A stretch of DNA of 64,000 nt from Methanoculleus bourgensis MS2 (GTDB lineage Archaea; Halobacteriota; Methanomicrobia; Methanomicrobiales; Methanoculleaceae): the NCBI RefSeq assembly GCF_000304355.2, contig NC_018227.2, positions 806,001 through 870,000 on the forward strand. The letters are read 5' to 3'. Under the pieces are notes generated by a model. It was not told the origin of the DNA and searched no databases. It saw only the letters and a program-made list of their open reading frames with translations. The position numbers and the translations under genes were made by a program. Of this stretch, positions 1 to 8,602 are shown piece after piece (within the stretch, counting starts at the first letter, position 1; every line of letters starts with the position of its first letter).

Positions 1-1560
1 TCACTCATCCGGTTCCCGGTCATTCTTCCGCGTCCGGCAGACGAGGTTGATCGCGTTGATCACGGCCTCGACCGACGCGAGGATGATGTCGTCGCTTGAG
101 GCGCTGGCATCAAAGACCCGGCCCCGTCCATCCTCGACGGCGATGGTGACATGTCCCAGGGCATCGGTGCCCCCCGAGATCGCCTCGATGCTGAATTCCT
201 TGAGGTGGATGGGGGCCGGGATGATCCCGAGGATCGCCTTTACGGCCGCATCCACCGGCCCGTTGCCGACGCTCGAGAAGATATGCTCCTCCCCGTCGAC
301 GGTCGCCCTGACGCTGGCCGTCGGGATAACGTGGTTGCCGGTCATGACGGCGATACCCTGGAGTTCCAGGGTCTTTCCGTTGGGGGCGAGCTGCATGACG
401 CTTTCAGCGATCTCGTAGAGGTCCGCGTCAGTCACCCGCTTGCCTCTGCCTGCAATCCCTTTCACCCGCTGGACGATCTCGTCGAGCTGGGCGTCGGTGG
501 GGGCTATGTGCGCCTCGGCGAGCATCTGCCTGACCGCGTGTCTGCCTGCGTGTTTGCCGAGTTTCAGCCTCCGCCGGTGGCCGACCATCTCCGGCGTCAT
601 AATCCCGGGCTCGAAGGTATCAGACCGCGTGATCACGCCGTGGGAGTGGATCCCGCTCTCGTGGGCGAAAGCGTTCTCGCCGACGACCGGTTGCGTGGGG
701 GGCGTGGTCATCCCGGCGTAGCGCGAGACGAGTCTTGAGGTCTCCACGAGGCTTGTCGTCTTGATGCCGGTGTCGATCCCGTAGATGGATTCAAGGATCA
801 TCACGGTCTGCGCGAGGTCAGCGTTTCCCGCCCGCTCGCCGATGCCGTTCACGGTCACCTGAACCTGGGAGGCCCCGCCCTCGACCGCTGCGATGGTGTT
901 TGCCACCGCAAGCCCGAAGTCGTTGTGGCAGTGGACGTCGATCGGACAGCCCACCTCCCGGTCTATTCGGGCGATGAGTTGTTTCATGGCTGTCGGGGTG
1001 ATCACGCCGACGGTGTCGGGTACATTGATGATCGTGGCCCCGGCATCCACCGCGACACGGTATACCTCTATCAGGTAATCCGGGTCTGTCCTCGTGGCAT
1101 CCATGGCCGAGAACATACACCGGTCGAGGTGGTCGCGGGCATATGCGATGATCTCGCCGGTGGCTGCGAGGACCTGCTCCCGGGTCTTTTTGATAGTGTA
1201 CTCGCGCTGGACGTCTGATGTCGGGATGAAGACGTGGACCATATCGACATCGCAGTCGATGCATGCATCCACATCGGCTTTGAGCGACCGCGCGAGGCCG
1301 CAGATCTCAGCGTTCAGCCCGAGACCCCTGATGGCCGTGACGATATCACGCTCGGAATCGGAGGACGCGGGAAAGCCGGCTTCGATGGTATGCACTCCAA
1401 TGTCGGAGAGATGCTCTGCAATACCGAGTTTCTCTTCACGTGTGAATGAGATACCCGGTGTTTGTTCACCGTCGCGCAGTGTGGTGTCGAAAACAGTGAC
1501 GTTACTTTTCGCACGGCTATCGGTGAAGAAGACAGTACGCTTCAGCGTTCCTGAACGCAT
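1..1560 (-). CDS. leuA: 2-isopropylmalate synthase (LeuA family)
   Basis: The 519-residue product fits the alpha-isopropylmalate/citramalate synthase family, which condenses acetyl-CoA with a 2-oxoacid; for LeuA this is the first step of leucine synthesis. The HMGL-like TIM barrel begins with FDTTLRDGEQTPG, and the metal ligands appear in VHCHNDFGLAVANT. The glycine-rich GGASQVQVTVNGIGERAGN motif follows. The C-terminal 130 residues form the LeuA dimer/allosteric domain (GNGPVDAAVKAI, then GTDALGHV). The stop codon is the first three bases of the window. The sequence alone does not separate LeuA from CimA; the full-length regulatory domain is compatible with both. Confidence 0.9.
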   Translation of the reverse strand: MRSGTLKRTVFFTDSRAKSNVTVFDTTLRDGEQTPGISFTREEKLGIAEHLSDIGVHTIEAGFPASSDSERDIVTAIRGLGLNAEICGLARSLKADVDACIDCDVDMVHVFIPTSDVQREYTIKKTREQVLAATGEIIAYARDHLDRCMFSAMDATRTDPDYLIEVYRVAVDAGATIINVPDTVGVITPTAMKQLIARIDREVGCPIDVHCHNDFGLAVANTIAAVEGGASQVQVTVNGIGERAGNADLAQTVMILESIYGIDTGIKTTSLVETSRLVSRYAGMTTPPTQPVVGENAFAHESGIHSHGVITRSDTFEPGIMTPEMVGHRRRLKLGKHAGRHAVRQMLAEAHIAPTDAQLDEIVQRVKGIAGRGKRVTDADLYEIAESVMQLAPNGKTLELQGIAVMTGNHVIPTASVRATVDGEEHIFSSVGNGPVDAAVKAILGIIPAPIHLKEFSIEAISGGTDALGHVTIAVEDGRGRVFDASASSDDIILASVEAVINAINLVCRTRKNDREPDE

Positions 1561-1601
1561 CGGCGTTTGTAGGTTTCATATCTACCCATTATACGAGGAG
1601 G

Positions 1602-1610
1602 TATATAAAG
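1602..1610 (-). promoter_or_regulatory. TATA box of leuA
   Basis: CTTTATATA on the minus strand lies about 42 bases upstream of the leuA ATG. That predicts an RNA start near 1578 and a short leader. The motif matches the archaeal box A; the start site itself is inferred. Confidence 0.5.
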
Positions 1611-1649
1611 AATGATGTCTGCTCCGGACGCTACCGGAGGGATTCAGCG

Positions 1650-1686
1650 ATATATTTAATAACATCTCACTCTAACATTGTTAGAG
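1650..1686 (+). promoter_or_regulatory. tRNA-Tyr promoter and leader palindrome
   Basis: An AT-rich box (ATATATTTA, 1650-1658) lies 35 bases before the mature tRNA-Tyr 5' end, a usual archaeal spacing. Just before the tRNA is a perfect inverted repeat, CTCTAAC-ATT-GTTAGAG (1670-1686). It would be a hairpin in the 5' leader that RNase P removes. Confidence 0.45.
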
Positions 1687-1692
1687 CAGAGA

Positions 1693-1799
1693 CCCGCCTT
1701 AACTCAGACTGGTAGAGTGCGCGGCTGTAGTATAGTATTCGCTCTCGGGCGAACTGCGCGGCTACCGCGATGTCCCCGGTTCGAATCCGGGAGGCGGGA
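1693..1799 (+). tRNA. tRNA-Tyr (GTA) with 33-nt intron
   Basis: The acceptor stem CCCGCCT/AGGCGGG gives C1:G72, the archaeal tRNA-Tyr identity pair. The D stem is ACTC/GAGT, the anticodon stem is CGCGG (1720-1724)/CCGCG (1765-1769), and the T arm is CCCGG-TTCGAAT-CCGGG. The anticodon GTA is at 1727-1729. An intron occupies 1731-1763, the canonical 37/38 position. Intron bases 1758-1761 can pair with loop bases 1725-1728, wobbles included, as the central helix of a bulge-helix-bulge motif, and TTCGC/GCGAA closes the intron stem. CCA is not encoded directly after discriminator A1799. Confidence 0.93.
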
Positions 1800-1815
1800 T
1801 CCACCAAACAAGAGT

Positions 1816-1888
1816 GCCCAGGTAGTGTAGTGGCCTATCATGACGGCCTGTCACGCCGTCGACACGGATTCGAATTCCGTCCTGGGCG
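1816..1888 (+). tRNA. tRNA-Asp (GTC)
   Basis: The 73-base cloverleaf has acceptor stem GCCCAGG/CCTGGGC, anticodon stem GACGG...CCGTC with loop CCTGTCACG carrying GTC, T arm ACGGA-TTCGAAT-TCCGT and discriminator G. CCA is not encoded. It lies 16 bases after tRNA-Tyr on the same strand, so the two are probably co-transcribed. Confidence 0.93.
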
Positions 1889-2109
1889 TCAATTTCTCCC
1901 ATTTTCATTCTGCGTTGAGCGTATGCGTTGTTGCCGTTGAAGGTAGCGCTTGATGCGCTCACTCCGGTTTTCCTTGGGTCCTCATTAGATCAAATAATTT
2001 CCAGTTGCACATTGAATCTGGCTGCCACGACAATTGCAAATCTATATATAAAAGAATCTATTTTTATCTCAAGAATAAAATATATATACTGTAATGCAGT
2101 ATCCAGTGC

Positions 2110-2235
2110 ATGCACGCTCTGCTGAAATGGGTTGAAAGTGATTCTGTATTCAATGCCCTCGGGATGCTTATCGCCGGGATAGGTATTTTTGCTATCGTGA
2201 GCCTGATGCTATATACCAGCGGTTTTCTGACCTGA
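2110..2235 (+). CDS. Possible 41-residue single-span membrane protein
   Basis: This short ORF starts at ATG 2110 just after an in-frame stop. It encodes a short polar N-terminus (MHALLKWVESDS) followed by one strongly hydrophobic segment (residues 14-36, ALGMLIAGIGIFAIVSLMLY) and a short tail, the shape of a small membrane protein. Upstream is an unusually AT-rich stretch with TATA-like boxes (about 2041-2050 and 2087-2096). No ribosome site is clear. The surrounding 1889-2109 and 2236-2480 hold nothing else I can support. The hydrophobic pattern is the main evidence, and chance is possible. Confidence 0.35.
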   Translation: MHALLKWVESDSVFNALGMLIAGIGIFAIVSLMLYTSGFLT

Positions 2236-2480
2236 ACGGCAATCGGCGCGCCTGAGCATCGTATCCTGGCGGCGCCGATTCCCCGGAACTATCTGCTCCT
2301 ATATCCTGCTGACGACTGGAGCATAGCATCGAAAATTTCACGCCGTAGCCTCTCGTGTTGAGCGCGAAGCCTTGACGCCCATGTGATGGCTATACTTTCC
2401 CGGGACGAATGATCAACCCTTATTACAAATCCCCTTTAACGTATGATACAAGCGGCTACAGTCCGCGGACGTGACCGGTT

Positions 2481-2996
2481 ATGACCTACAATACGCTACC
2501 AGAGACTGGGGACGATCGCCCAGATGAGCAGGACCTGCACACCCTCCTTGCCCGGCTCTCAGACCCGGATAAGGGCGTGCGGGCGGAGGCGATGCATGGG
2601 CTGGTAACGATCGGAGGACCCGCTGTTCCTGCCTGTATCGCCCTGCTGCACGACGACGACTGGAAGGTGCGCTACCGTGCGGCTGAGGCCCTCGGGCTTA
2701 TCGGTGATGACAGGGCGTATGCGCCCCTCACCGCTGCCCTTGGTGACGGCAAGGATCACGTCCGCTACATGGCGGCGAAAGGGCTCGGGCTGCTCGGTGA
2801 TCCTCGCGCGGTTGCGCACCTCAGGGCGGTGCAGCGGGATGAGAACGAGTTTGTGCGGCGGAGCGCCGCCGCATCGCTTGGCAGGATTGGCGGGGCGGAG
2901 GCGGTCGCGGCGCTCCGGTCTGCCCTGGAAGGCGAGGCGATTGGAGGCGTCCGCGAGGTGATCCTTGCGGCGCTCCGTGATGCGGGAGCGGACTAG
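2481..2996 (+). CDS. HEAT-repeat protein
   Basis: The 171-residue protein is almost entirely made of about 31-residue alpha-helical HEAT (PBS-lyase type) repeats. The recurring pattern is D-x-x-VRx-x-AAxxLGxIG near residues 31-48, 62-80, 93-111 and 124-141, with a final divergent unit. Such proteins act as scaffolds or, in some lyase-like members, bind tetrapyrroles; the sequence does not say which. The TAG stop (2994-2996) lies inside the CTAG terminus of the adjoining repeat element, so the element forms the end of this reading frame. A longer ancestral C-terminus is possible. Confidence 0.75.
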   Translation: MTYNTLPETGDDRPDEQDLHTLLARLSDPDKGVRAEAMHGLVTIGGPAVPACIALLHDDDWKVRYRAAEALGLIGDDRAYAPLTAALGDGKDHVRYMAAKGLGLLGDPRAVAHLRAVQRDENEFVRRSAAASLGRIGGAEAVAALRSALEGEAIGGVREVILAALRDAGAD

Positions 2997-3238
2997 TGCC
3001 GAGTCAATCATTCAACGTCGGATAGAGGCTTTACCAGTGCTCGTTGTCATCTTCAATGTAGAGATCTCCTCTCCCTCTTCGCGACCTCCCGCGTGAGATG
3101 TTGGTGCTCTCTATGGCCGCACTGCCTCACGCGAAGACGCGAAGGCCTTGATGAGGCGTTGCATCTCAGGCATCAAAATCTTCAAAATAACGTGACACGA
3201 TGCACTATTGCGACAATTTGTCGTTGACTCAGCACTAG
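2993..3238. repeat. CTAG-ended TIR element, nested copy (unit 1)
   Basis: The outer ends are inverted copies of CTAGTGCYGAGTCAA (2993-3007 and 3224-3238). Inside is a second unit (about 3035-3207) with its own inverted ends, AGTGCTCGTTGTCATCTT on the left and the reverse of TAGTGCATCGTGTCAC on the right. It surrounds a palindromic core with CTTCGCG and CACGCGAAGACGCGAAG. No ORF of substance is present. The arrangement looks like one small element inserted in another. Confidence 0.7.
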
Positions 3239-3472
3239 TGCTCGTTGTCATCTTCAATGTAGAGATCTCCCGCCTCTCTTCGCGACCTTCGCGGTTCCCG
3301 TGTGAGATGTTGGTACTCTCTAGTACCCCTCACGCGAAGACGCGAAGACGCGAAGGGGCGTTGCAGGGGATTATATCGAACTTCGCGCTCTTCGCGTACT
3401 TCTGCGTGAGACCAGAGTGCCCATCCCGGCACGTTCCAAAAATCTCTAAAATAAGGTGACACGATGCACTAG
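3235..3472. repeat. CTAG-ended TIR element (unit 2)
   Basis: This second unit shares the CTAG at 3235-3238 with the preceding copy. It starts CTAGTGCTCGTTGTCATCTT and ends with the inverted TAGTGCATCGTGTCACCTTA. The core is a long imperfect palindrome: CTTCGCGACCTTCGCGG on one arm, CACGCGAAGACGCGAAGACG centrally, then CTTCGCGCTCTTCGCG. The right end lies 8 bases from the stop codon of the phosphatase gene on the other strand. Confidence 0.75.
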
Positions 3473-3480
3473 ACCCACGA

Positions 3481-4200
3481 TCACTCGCGGGCGACGATCA
3501 CCGTGATGTTGTCGGTGCTTGCCGCATCCTTGGCGGCATCGATCAACCTCCGGCATGCTGCACCGGGTTCATCGGCGATCGCAATACCCTGGATAGTGCT
3601 CTCCGGGACGTAGTCGTGGAGCCCGTCCGAACTCATCACCAGGACCGACCCGGCGATGTCCCGCTCGTCGAGGTCGACCTGCACCCTGGCCGCAAGCCCG
3701 AGCGCCCTGGTCAGGATATTCTTCTTCGGGTGGAAGATCGCCTCGGCAGGGGAGAGCACCCCTGCGTCCACGAGGTCCTGGACGTAACTCTGGTCGCGCG
3801 TATGCCAGACTGACGAGGGGGTGATGATGTGGGTCCTGCTGTCGCCCACCGTGCCGATCCAGCACCTGCCTGACCCGCTGACGATCGCCGCCGAGAGCGT
3901 TGTTGCGGCATCCAGGTGGTTATCCCGGTTATAGGTATACACCGCGAAGTTCGCGTGCTGGAATGCACGTTCGAGCACTGCGGCAGGTTTCGCCTCCCCG
4001 AGCCCCTCGCCTGCGGTCTCTTCCAGGATCGCGACCGCCATCCTGCTTGCTACGTCTCCGCTGGCGTGCCCGCCGAGCCCGTCCGCGACGGCGAATACGT
4101 GATACCCGGCCACCTCGCCGGCAAAGTATGCGTCTTCATTCCGTTCCCGCCTTCCCTGGTCGCTCATCGCCGCGTACCGGAGCCCCGACTCTCTCCTCAC
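3481..4200 (-). CDS. PP2C-family serine/threonine phosphatase
   Basis: The product has the PPM/PP2C metal-phosphatase motifs in order: RNEDAYF, VADGLGGHASGDVAS, TLSAAIV, GTVGDSRTHII, LTRALG, VLVMSSDGLHDYV and STDNITVIV. The Asp residues in the DG and DN motifs bind the two metals. It should dephosphorylate Ser/Thr-phosphoproteins in the cytoplasm. The frame is open back to ATG 4323, but that stretch is Arg-rich, unlike the family, and overlaps the upstream gene. I prefer GTG 4200 (VRRESGLRYAAMSDQG), which gives about 239 residues, the usual size. ATG 4167 would cut into the first strand. Confidence 0.85.
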   Translation of the reverse strand: MRRESGLRYAAMSDQGRRERNEDAYFAGEVAGYHVFAVADGLGGHASGDVASRMAVAILEETAGEGLGEAKPAAVLERAFQHANFAVYTYNRDNHLDAATTLSAAIVSGSGRCWIGTVGDSRTHIITPSSVWHTRDQSYVQDLVDAGVLSPAEAIFHPKKNILTRALGLAARVQVDLDERDIAGSVLVMSSDGLHDYVPESTIQGIAIADEPGAACRRLIDAAKDAASTDNITVIVARE

Positions 4201-4267
4201 CTGCTCTGCACCACAGAATTCTCGGGGTGCCTGATCGAAGATTCTTTTGGTGCCGGAAGGGCTCTTC

Positions 4268-5207
4268 TCACGAGAACGCCGGTGAGATCCCGTTCTCTCT
4301 GGCGCATCGGATGGCATACTCATACTCCCGCGCTGTTATCGGACGCTGCAGTGCCGCAAGCACCGGGCTTCTTCCCCCTTCGGCCGCCCTCCATGCCGGG
4401 TGGTACTGGGCCATGATGTTCACGTAGGAGTCCCGCGAGATCTCCTCGGCGATAAACTTCATCACGATCTCGCTGTTTGCGAGGTTCCCGGGGAGCACCA
4501 GGTGCCTGATGATCATCCCCCGCACGGCAAGGCCGTCCCTGACCATCAGGTCCCCAACCTGCCGGTGCATCTCCACGAGAGCAGCCTGCATGTGGACGGT
4601 GTAGTCCCGGGCATGGGAGAGTTCCCACGCCACGTCGTCCCGCCCATACTTCGCATCGGGCATGTAGATGTCGATGACGCCGTCGAGGAGCCGGAGGGGT
4701 ATCCACTGAGTCGTAGCCGCCGCTGTTGTAGACCAGCGGGATGTTGAGGCCGCGTTCGGCGGCGATGACGACCGCACGGAGGATCTGGGGGACAACGTGC
4801 GATGGGGAGACGAAGTTGATGTTGTGGCATCCACGGTCCTGCAGGCGGAGCATGATCCCGGCGAGATCTTCGCACGAGACCGCGTAGCCAACCCCGCATT
4901 GGCTGATCTCGAAGTTCTGGCAGAATTCACATCGCATGTTGCAGTTCGTGAAGAATATCGTTCCCGATCCGTTCCTGCCCACGAGCGGGGGTTCCTCGCC
5001 GAAGTGTGGGCTGTAACTCGAGACCGTCGGCAGGAGGCCGGTCCGGCAGAACCCCAGCTCGTCTTCGATGCGGTTCACGTGGCACTCCTGGGGGCAGATG
5101 ACGCAGTCGCGGAGCACCTCGTGCGCCCGCCCTGCCCGCTCCTCCAGTTCGCCGCTTCGAGCCAGGCGTATGTACCCGGGTAGTTGGGTTCGTTCTGCTT
5201 CAACCAT
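4268..5207 (-). pseudogene. Radical SAM protein (PflX/COG1313-like), frameshifted
   Basis: The N-terminal frame (from ATG 5207) carries a Cys-rich CVICPQECHVNR segment and the radical SAM cluster motif CNMRCEFC, continuing to YNSGGYDSVDT. The protein then resumes in another frame as LRLLDGVIDIYMPDAKYGRDD through to the stop at 4268. The break coincides with the GGGG run at 4696-4699: removing one base restores a single protein of about 312 residues. Family members resemble pyruvate formate-lyase activating enzymes; the substrate is unknown. The shift could be a sequencing error or a real mutation. Confidence 0.8.
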
Positions 5208-5535
5208 GTTCTGTCACTCTCGGGCCCGGAGCAGAAGAAGGTTGACCCTGTTCTACCCATCTGCCTGTACCGTGGCCGGGTCTCCTCCAGGATGATATCC
5301 GCCACTCTCCGGCGCATGGGACCGGGCCTGGGAAGACCGTGTCCGGTGTACCCTCCTCCAGCAGCAGGCACACGGGTCGTTCCATGAACCATATCAATCC
5401 TGGAACCGGGGCCCGGGATGTTCGCGCTCCCGAACACATCTCCCTTTTTGGGGGAGAGTCCATACGCGCTAACTTCAGGTGTGGGGATTCGCGAGGATAC
5501 CGCTCAATTCAGGAGGCGAGGGCTGGTTTGGGATA
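5208..5535. other. Intergenic stretch, no supported gene
   Basis: Overlapping reading frames here (for example on the minus strand from 5437 or 5463) are Arg/Gly/Pro-rich, run into the radical SAM coding region in the wrong frame and show no domain. I see no gene. A leader and promoter for the radical SAM gene may lie near 5208-5260, without a clear TATA box. Confidence 0.4.
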
Positions 5536-5812
5536 CTATGGGACTATTTCACCTTATCATGTGGGTCCTGGTGCAGATCGCCACCTCACGCGAAGGCGCG
5601 AAGAGCGCGAAGAGGTCCGGTTGGGAGGGGCTACACGGGCATCAAGACTTCGTGTGAGACTGAAGCACCTCTTTATACTGCAACCGCTCGCGTTGCCGTG
5701 AAGAGCGCAAAGGGGGGCGGTTGGGCGGAGCTACACTGACTTCGCGTCCTCACGCGTGCTTCCGCGTGAGGCAACAATCGCATGAACAATATCAGATGAG
5801 ATGCTCTACTAT
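5536..5812. repeat. TIR element, inverted relative to the 55.7-kb pair
   Basis: The left end (GACTATTTCACCTTATCATG, then GGGTCCTG) matches the reverse complement of the right end of the 55.7-kb units. The right end (ACAATATCAGATGAGATG, then CTCTACTA) matches the reverse complement of their left end. Internally it carries CACGCGAAGGCGCGAAGAGC and, farther right, TCACGCGTGCTTCCGCGTGA. It is longer (about 277 bp) than the 180-bp units because of an internal duplication-like stretch. The terminal CTAG has decayed to CTAT. Bases 5813-6058 beyond it show nothing supportable. Confidence 0.65.
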
Positions 5813-6058
5813 TGGTTGGTCTGTGGTCAATAGTTCCCTCCCCGGAAAACGGTCTTGATCCCTGTCAGGGGGCACGCGAGTCCCAGAGAACCCCCGGGCA
5901 CTGCTCCCGCCCCCACGAGGATCGGGGGGAAGAGCGCCGAATGTGTGGGCGGGGCGGGTGTACGGAGAGCTGCTATTGAGCCCCGGGTCTCACCGAAAAC
6001 CCGCTACAAAAGAGTGGGGGCCGGGGTTCGCCCTCCCGTCCCGGTATTCGCATCCCCT

Positions 6059-6481
6059 TCAGGACCGGGCGATCCCGTCCGGCGCGTTCTTCTTCCGGCA
6101 GACAGCGTCGATCACGCCGTGCTGCACATTGTAGAAACTGTGCGGGACATCAATCTCACAGTCGAGATCGATGACCGTCTCCTCATCCCCTCCTGTGCAG
6201 AGGGTCACGGATTCATTCTGGAACGTGACGTAGGGGGCGCCCTCTGCCCGGGCATTCACCGCAGCGGTGATGTAGATACAGTCGTCCCCCTCGATCACCT
6301 CAAACTCGGCCTCTTCGTCCCCGTCCTCCCCGGACGGGTCAAAGTAGGGTGCCGCGTCGGGCGGCCCGCTGATGATGGTAAACCCGATGATCCTGGGGTC
6401 ATGCAGCGGCATCTCACTCAGGATCTTCTCCATCAGCCGTGCAATATTCTTGAACATCTCGTCGTATGGATTATTCGCCAT
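6059..6481 (-). CDS. Hsp20/GvpH-like small protein
   Basis: The protein of about 140 residues has a helical N-terminus (MANNPYDEMFKNIARLMEK), an acidic linker and a beta-rich C-terminal half. The stretch FEVIEGDDCIYITAAV...EIDVPHSFYNVQHGVIDAVCRKK resembles the alpha-crystallin/CS fold pattern of archaeal Hsp20 and GvpH proteins. This is a fold-level resemblance, so chaperone function is an inference. ATG 6481 is chosen over TTG 6523. It overlaps the upstream ArsR-type gene by 11 bases, which implies translational coupling. Confidence 0.6.
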   Translation of the reverse strand: MANNPYDEMFKNIARLMEKILSEMPLHDPRIIGFTIISGPPDAAPYFDPSGEDGDEEAEFEVIEGDDCIYITAAVNARAEGAPYVTFQNESVTLCTGGDEETVIDLDCEIDVPHSFYNVQHGVIDAVCRKKNAPDGIARS

Positions 6482-7094
6482 GTGTACCACGTATCTGGTA
6501 TCGGTCGTTGGTTCGTTCGACAACCCCGGTATACATGAGGTTGTTCAGTCTCTGTTTCAGCTCATCCGTGGACAGGCTGCACATTTCCTCGAGTTCCGCG
6601 AGCGTCAGGTCGAAGTGAGAGAGGGCGAGGAGAATCTCCAGGTCCCCGTCGCCAGTGATGAAGTCCTCCCCCGTGCGCATGACCTCGACAAACCTCGATT
6701 CGATGTCCCGCTCCAGTTGTTCGAGGTTATCCAGAAGTTCGTCGCGAGCCCTGACCATTCTCCTGAATACCGTGAGATTTCTCGCAAACCTGGTCTTCTG
6801 GTCCTCATCAACAGTGGGAAGCGTAACCCTATCCTGCTTCTGCAGGTTTACGATGACATTGATGTCATGCGAGAGGTAGTAATACTTTCGCCTTCGCTCG
6901 TCCTGGCAGGAGATGAGGAGGTGCTCGCGCTCCATCATCTGCAGGTGGTCTATCACCGCCTTCGGACTGAGCACAAGGCGCTCGGAGATCTCAGTCACAA
7001 AACACGGTTTCTGCCGCAATAGTTCTATTATCCGCCGCCTGTTCCGGTTTCCCAGGATATCAAGGAGACGGGAAACCTCACCGCCCTCAAGCAT
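6471..7094 (-). CDS. ArsR-type winged-helix regulator
   Basis: The first 75 residues form a winged helix-turn-helix of the ArsR type: LLDILGNRNRRRIIELLRQKPCFVTEISERLVLSPKAVIDHLQMMEREHLL, then a wing RRRKYYYLS. Residues 100-140 look coiled-coil. The last 60 residues (LEILLALSHFDLTLAELEEMCSLSTDELKQRLNNLMYTGVVERTNDRYQI) look like a second winged helix. No metal-binding Cys cluster is obvious. The gene is followed, with overlap, by the Hsp20-like gene, so the pair may be a stress-response unit. A palindrome over its own start suggests autoregulation. Confidence 0.8.
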   Translation of the reverse strand: MLEGGEVSRLLDILGNRNRRRIIELLRQKPCFVTEISERLVLSPKAVIDHLQMMEREHLLISCQDERRRKYYYLSHDINVIVNLQKQDRVTLPTVDEDQKTRFARNLTVFRRMVRARDELLDNLEQLERDIESRFVEVMRTGEDFITGDGDLEILLALSHFDLTLAELEEMCSLSTDELKQRLNNLMYTGVVERTNDRYQIRGTHGE

Positions 7095-7098
7095 GTTT

Positions 7099-7125
7099 AC
7101 TAAACGTTAGTGATCTTGATATAAA
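7099..7125 (-). promoter_or_regulatory. Promoter and operator-like palindrome of the ArsR-type gene
   Basis: TTATATC (7119-7125 on the minus strand) is a TATA box about 28 bases from the start codon, giving a near-leaderless transcript. Between them is the inverted repeat ACTAA-ACG-TTAGT (7099-7111), placed over the predicted transcription start, where a repressor would block initiation. The guaB stop is only 8 bases farther upstream. Confidence 0.45.
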
Positions 7126-7132
7126 AAACATA

Positions 7133-8599
7133 TCACTCGAAGAGGCGGTAGTTCGGCGCCTCATCGGTGATCATGATATTGTGCGGGTGACTCTCGCCGT
7201 AGCCTGCAGACGTGATCCTGAGAAATCTGCCGTTCTTCTTCAGGTCCGTCACAGTCTTTGACCCCGTGTAGCCCATCGCAGACTTCAGGCCGCCGACGAG
7301 TTGGTAGATGACGTCCGAGACCCGGCCAACATAGGGAGTGACCCCCTCGACGCCCTCAGGGACGAACTTGGTCCTCCCGATCTCCTTCTTCTGGAAGTAA
7401 CGGTCGCTCGACTCCCCGCCGCTCATGACGCCGAGCGATCCCATTCCCCGGTACTGCTTGTAGCGCCGGCCCTTGATCGTCGTAATCCTCCCCGGCGCCT
7501 CATCGGTGCCGGCAAAGAGGCTGCCTGCCATGACGCAGTCCGCACCGGCGGCGATCGCCTTTGCGATATCCCCGGAGTAGCGGATACCGCCGTCTGCGAT
7601 CACCGGCACGCCGGCCTCCTGCGTCACCTCAGCGACGTTTGCTATCGCGGAGACCTGCGGCACGCCCACGCCCGCGACGATCCTTGTCGTGCAGATGGAA
7701 CCCGGCCCGATGCCCACCTTCAGCCCGTCGACGAAGTCGGTCAGGACGGAGGCCGCCTGTTTAGTGGCTATGTTCCCGGCCACCACATCGACACTGGTGC
7801 TTCCCTTGATCTCCCTGACGGCGCCTACGACGTTCATGTTATGGCCGTGCGCACAGTCCACCACCAGGGCGTCGGCACCCGCCTCAACAAGCATCATGGC
7901 CCGCTCAAAGTCAAAAGGACCCACTGCAGCGGCGACTTTGAGTTTCCCGTTAGCATCACGGTTCGCGCGGGGGTACTGCCGTTTCTCGAGGATATCCCGC
8001 ATCGTGATGATGCCGACGAGGCGCCTCTCTGCATCCACAACGGGAAGACGCTCAACCTTATTTGCGTACATGGTCTCGAGCGCATTCTCAACCGTGATGT
8101 CTTCGGACGCCGTGATCAACTTCTTCGTCATGTACGCGGTGATCTTCGCATCGCCCTGCTTTGGCAGGATCGCCCTGATATCCCTGCGGCTGACGATACC
8201 GATCACCTTCCCGTCCTCAAGGACCGGCACCCCGCCGACACCGTACTGCCGCATGACCCGTTCCACATCAGTGACCGTGGCCTCAGGACCGACCGCCACA
8301 ACCTCGCGCTCGATCAGGTCCTCGGCCTGTTTAACGACCCTGACTTCGGCAACCTCGCGGTCCTGGGGCATGTTCCGGTGAATGACACCGATGCCGCCCT
8401 CCCGTGCCATCGCTATCGCCATCACCGACTCGGTCACCGTATCCATGGCGGCGCTCACGAGGGGGATATTCAGGGGAATGTTCCGCGAGAACCGCGACCT
8501 GACGTCGGCCTCATCGGGCTCGACCCACGATTCGGCGGGCTCAAGAAGCACATCGTCGAACGTGAATGTTGTCTCCATCTTCATCTTCTCGATATACAT
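7133..8599 (-). CDS. guaB: IMP dehydrogenase
   Basis: The 488-residue enzyme oxidises IMP to XMP with NAD+, the committed step of GMP synthesis. The start region has [12 protein letters not shown]. Two CBS domains are inserted at about residues 95-205 ([23 protein letters not shown] and [24 protein letters not shown]). The catalytic loop [11 protein letters not shown] contains the active-site Cys, and the flap [10 protein letters not shown] is present. The exact start is uncertain among Met codons at residues 1, 6 and 8. It lies 3 bases downstream of mfnB and is probably co-transcribed. Confidence 0.95.
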   Translation of the reverse strand: MYIEKMKMETTFTFDDVLLEPAESWVEPDEADVRSRFSRNIPLNIPLVSAAMDTVTESVMAIAMAREGGIGVIHRNMPQDREVAEVRVVKQAEDLIEREVVAVGPEATVTDVERVMRQYGVGGVPVLEDGKVIGIVSRRDIRAILPKQGDAKITAYMTKKLITASEDITVENALETMYANKVERLPVVDAERRLVGIITMRDILEKRQYPRANRDANGKLKVAAAVGPFDFERAMMLVEAGADALVVDCAHGHNMNVVGAVREIKGSTSVDVVAGNIATKQAASVLTDFVDGLKVGIGPGSICTTRIVAGVGVPQVSAIANVAEVTQEAGVPVIADGGIRYSGDIAKAIAAGADCVMAGSLFAGTDEAPGRITTIKGRRYKQYRGMGSLGVMSGGESSDRYFQKKEIGRTKFVPEGVEGVTPYVGRVSDVIYQLVGGLKSAMGYTGSKTVTDLKKNGRFLRITSAGYGESHPHNIMITDEAPNYRLFE

Positions 8600-8602
8600 A
8601 CG

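Noticed and set aside
4201-4323. N-terminal extension of the PP2C phosphatase from ATG 4323
   Set aside because: The extra 41 residues are Arg/Ser-rich, unlike the family, and overlap the radical SAM C-terminus.
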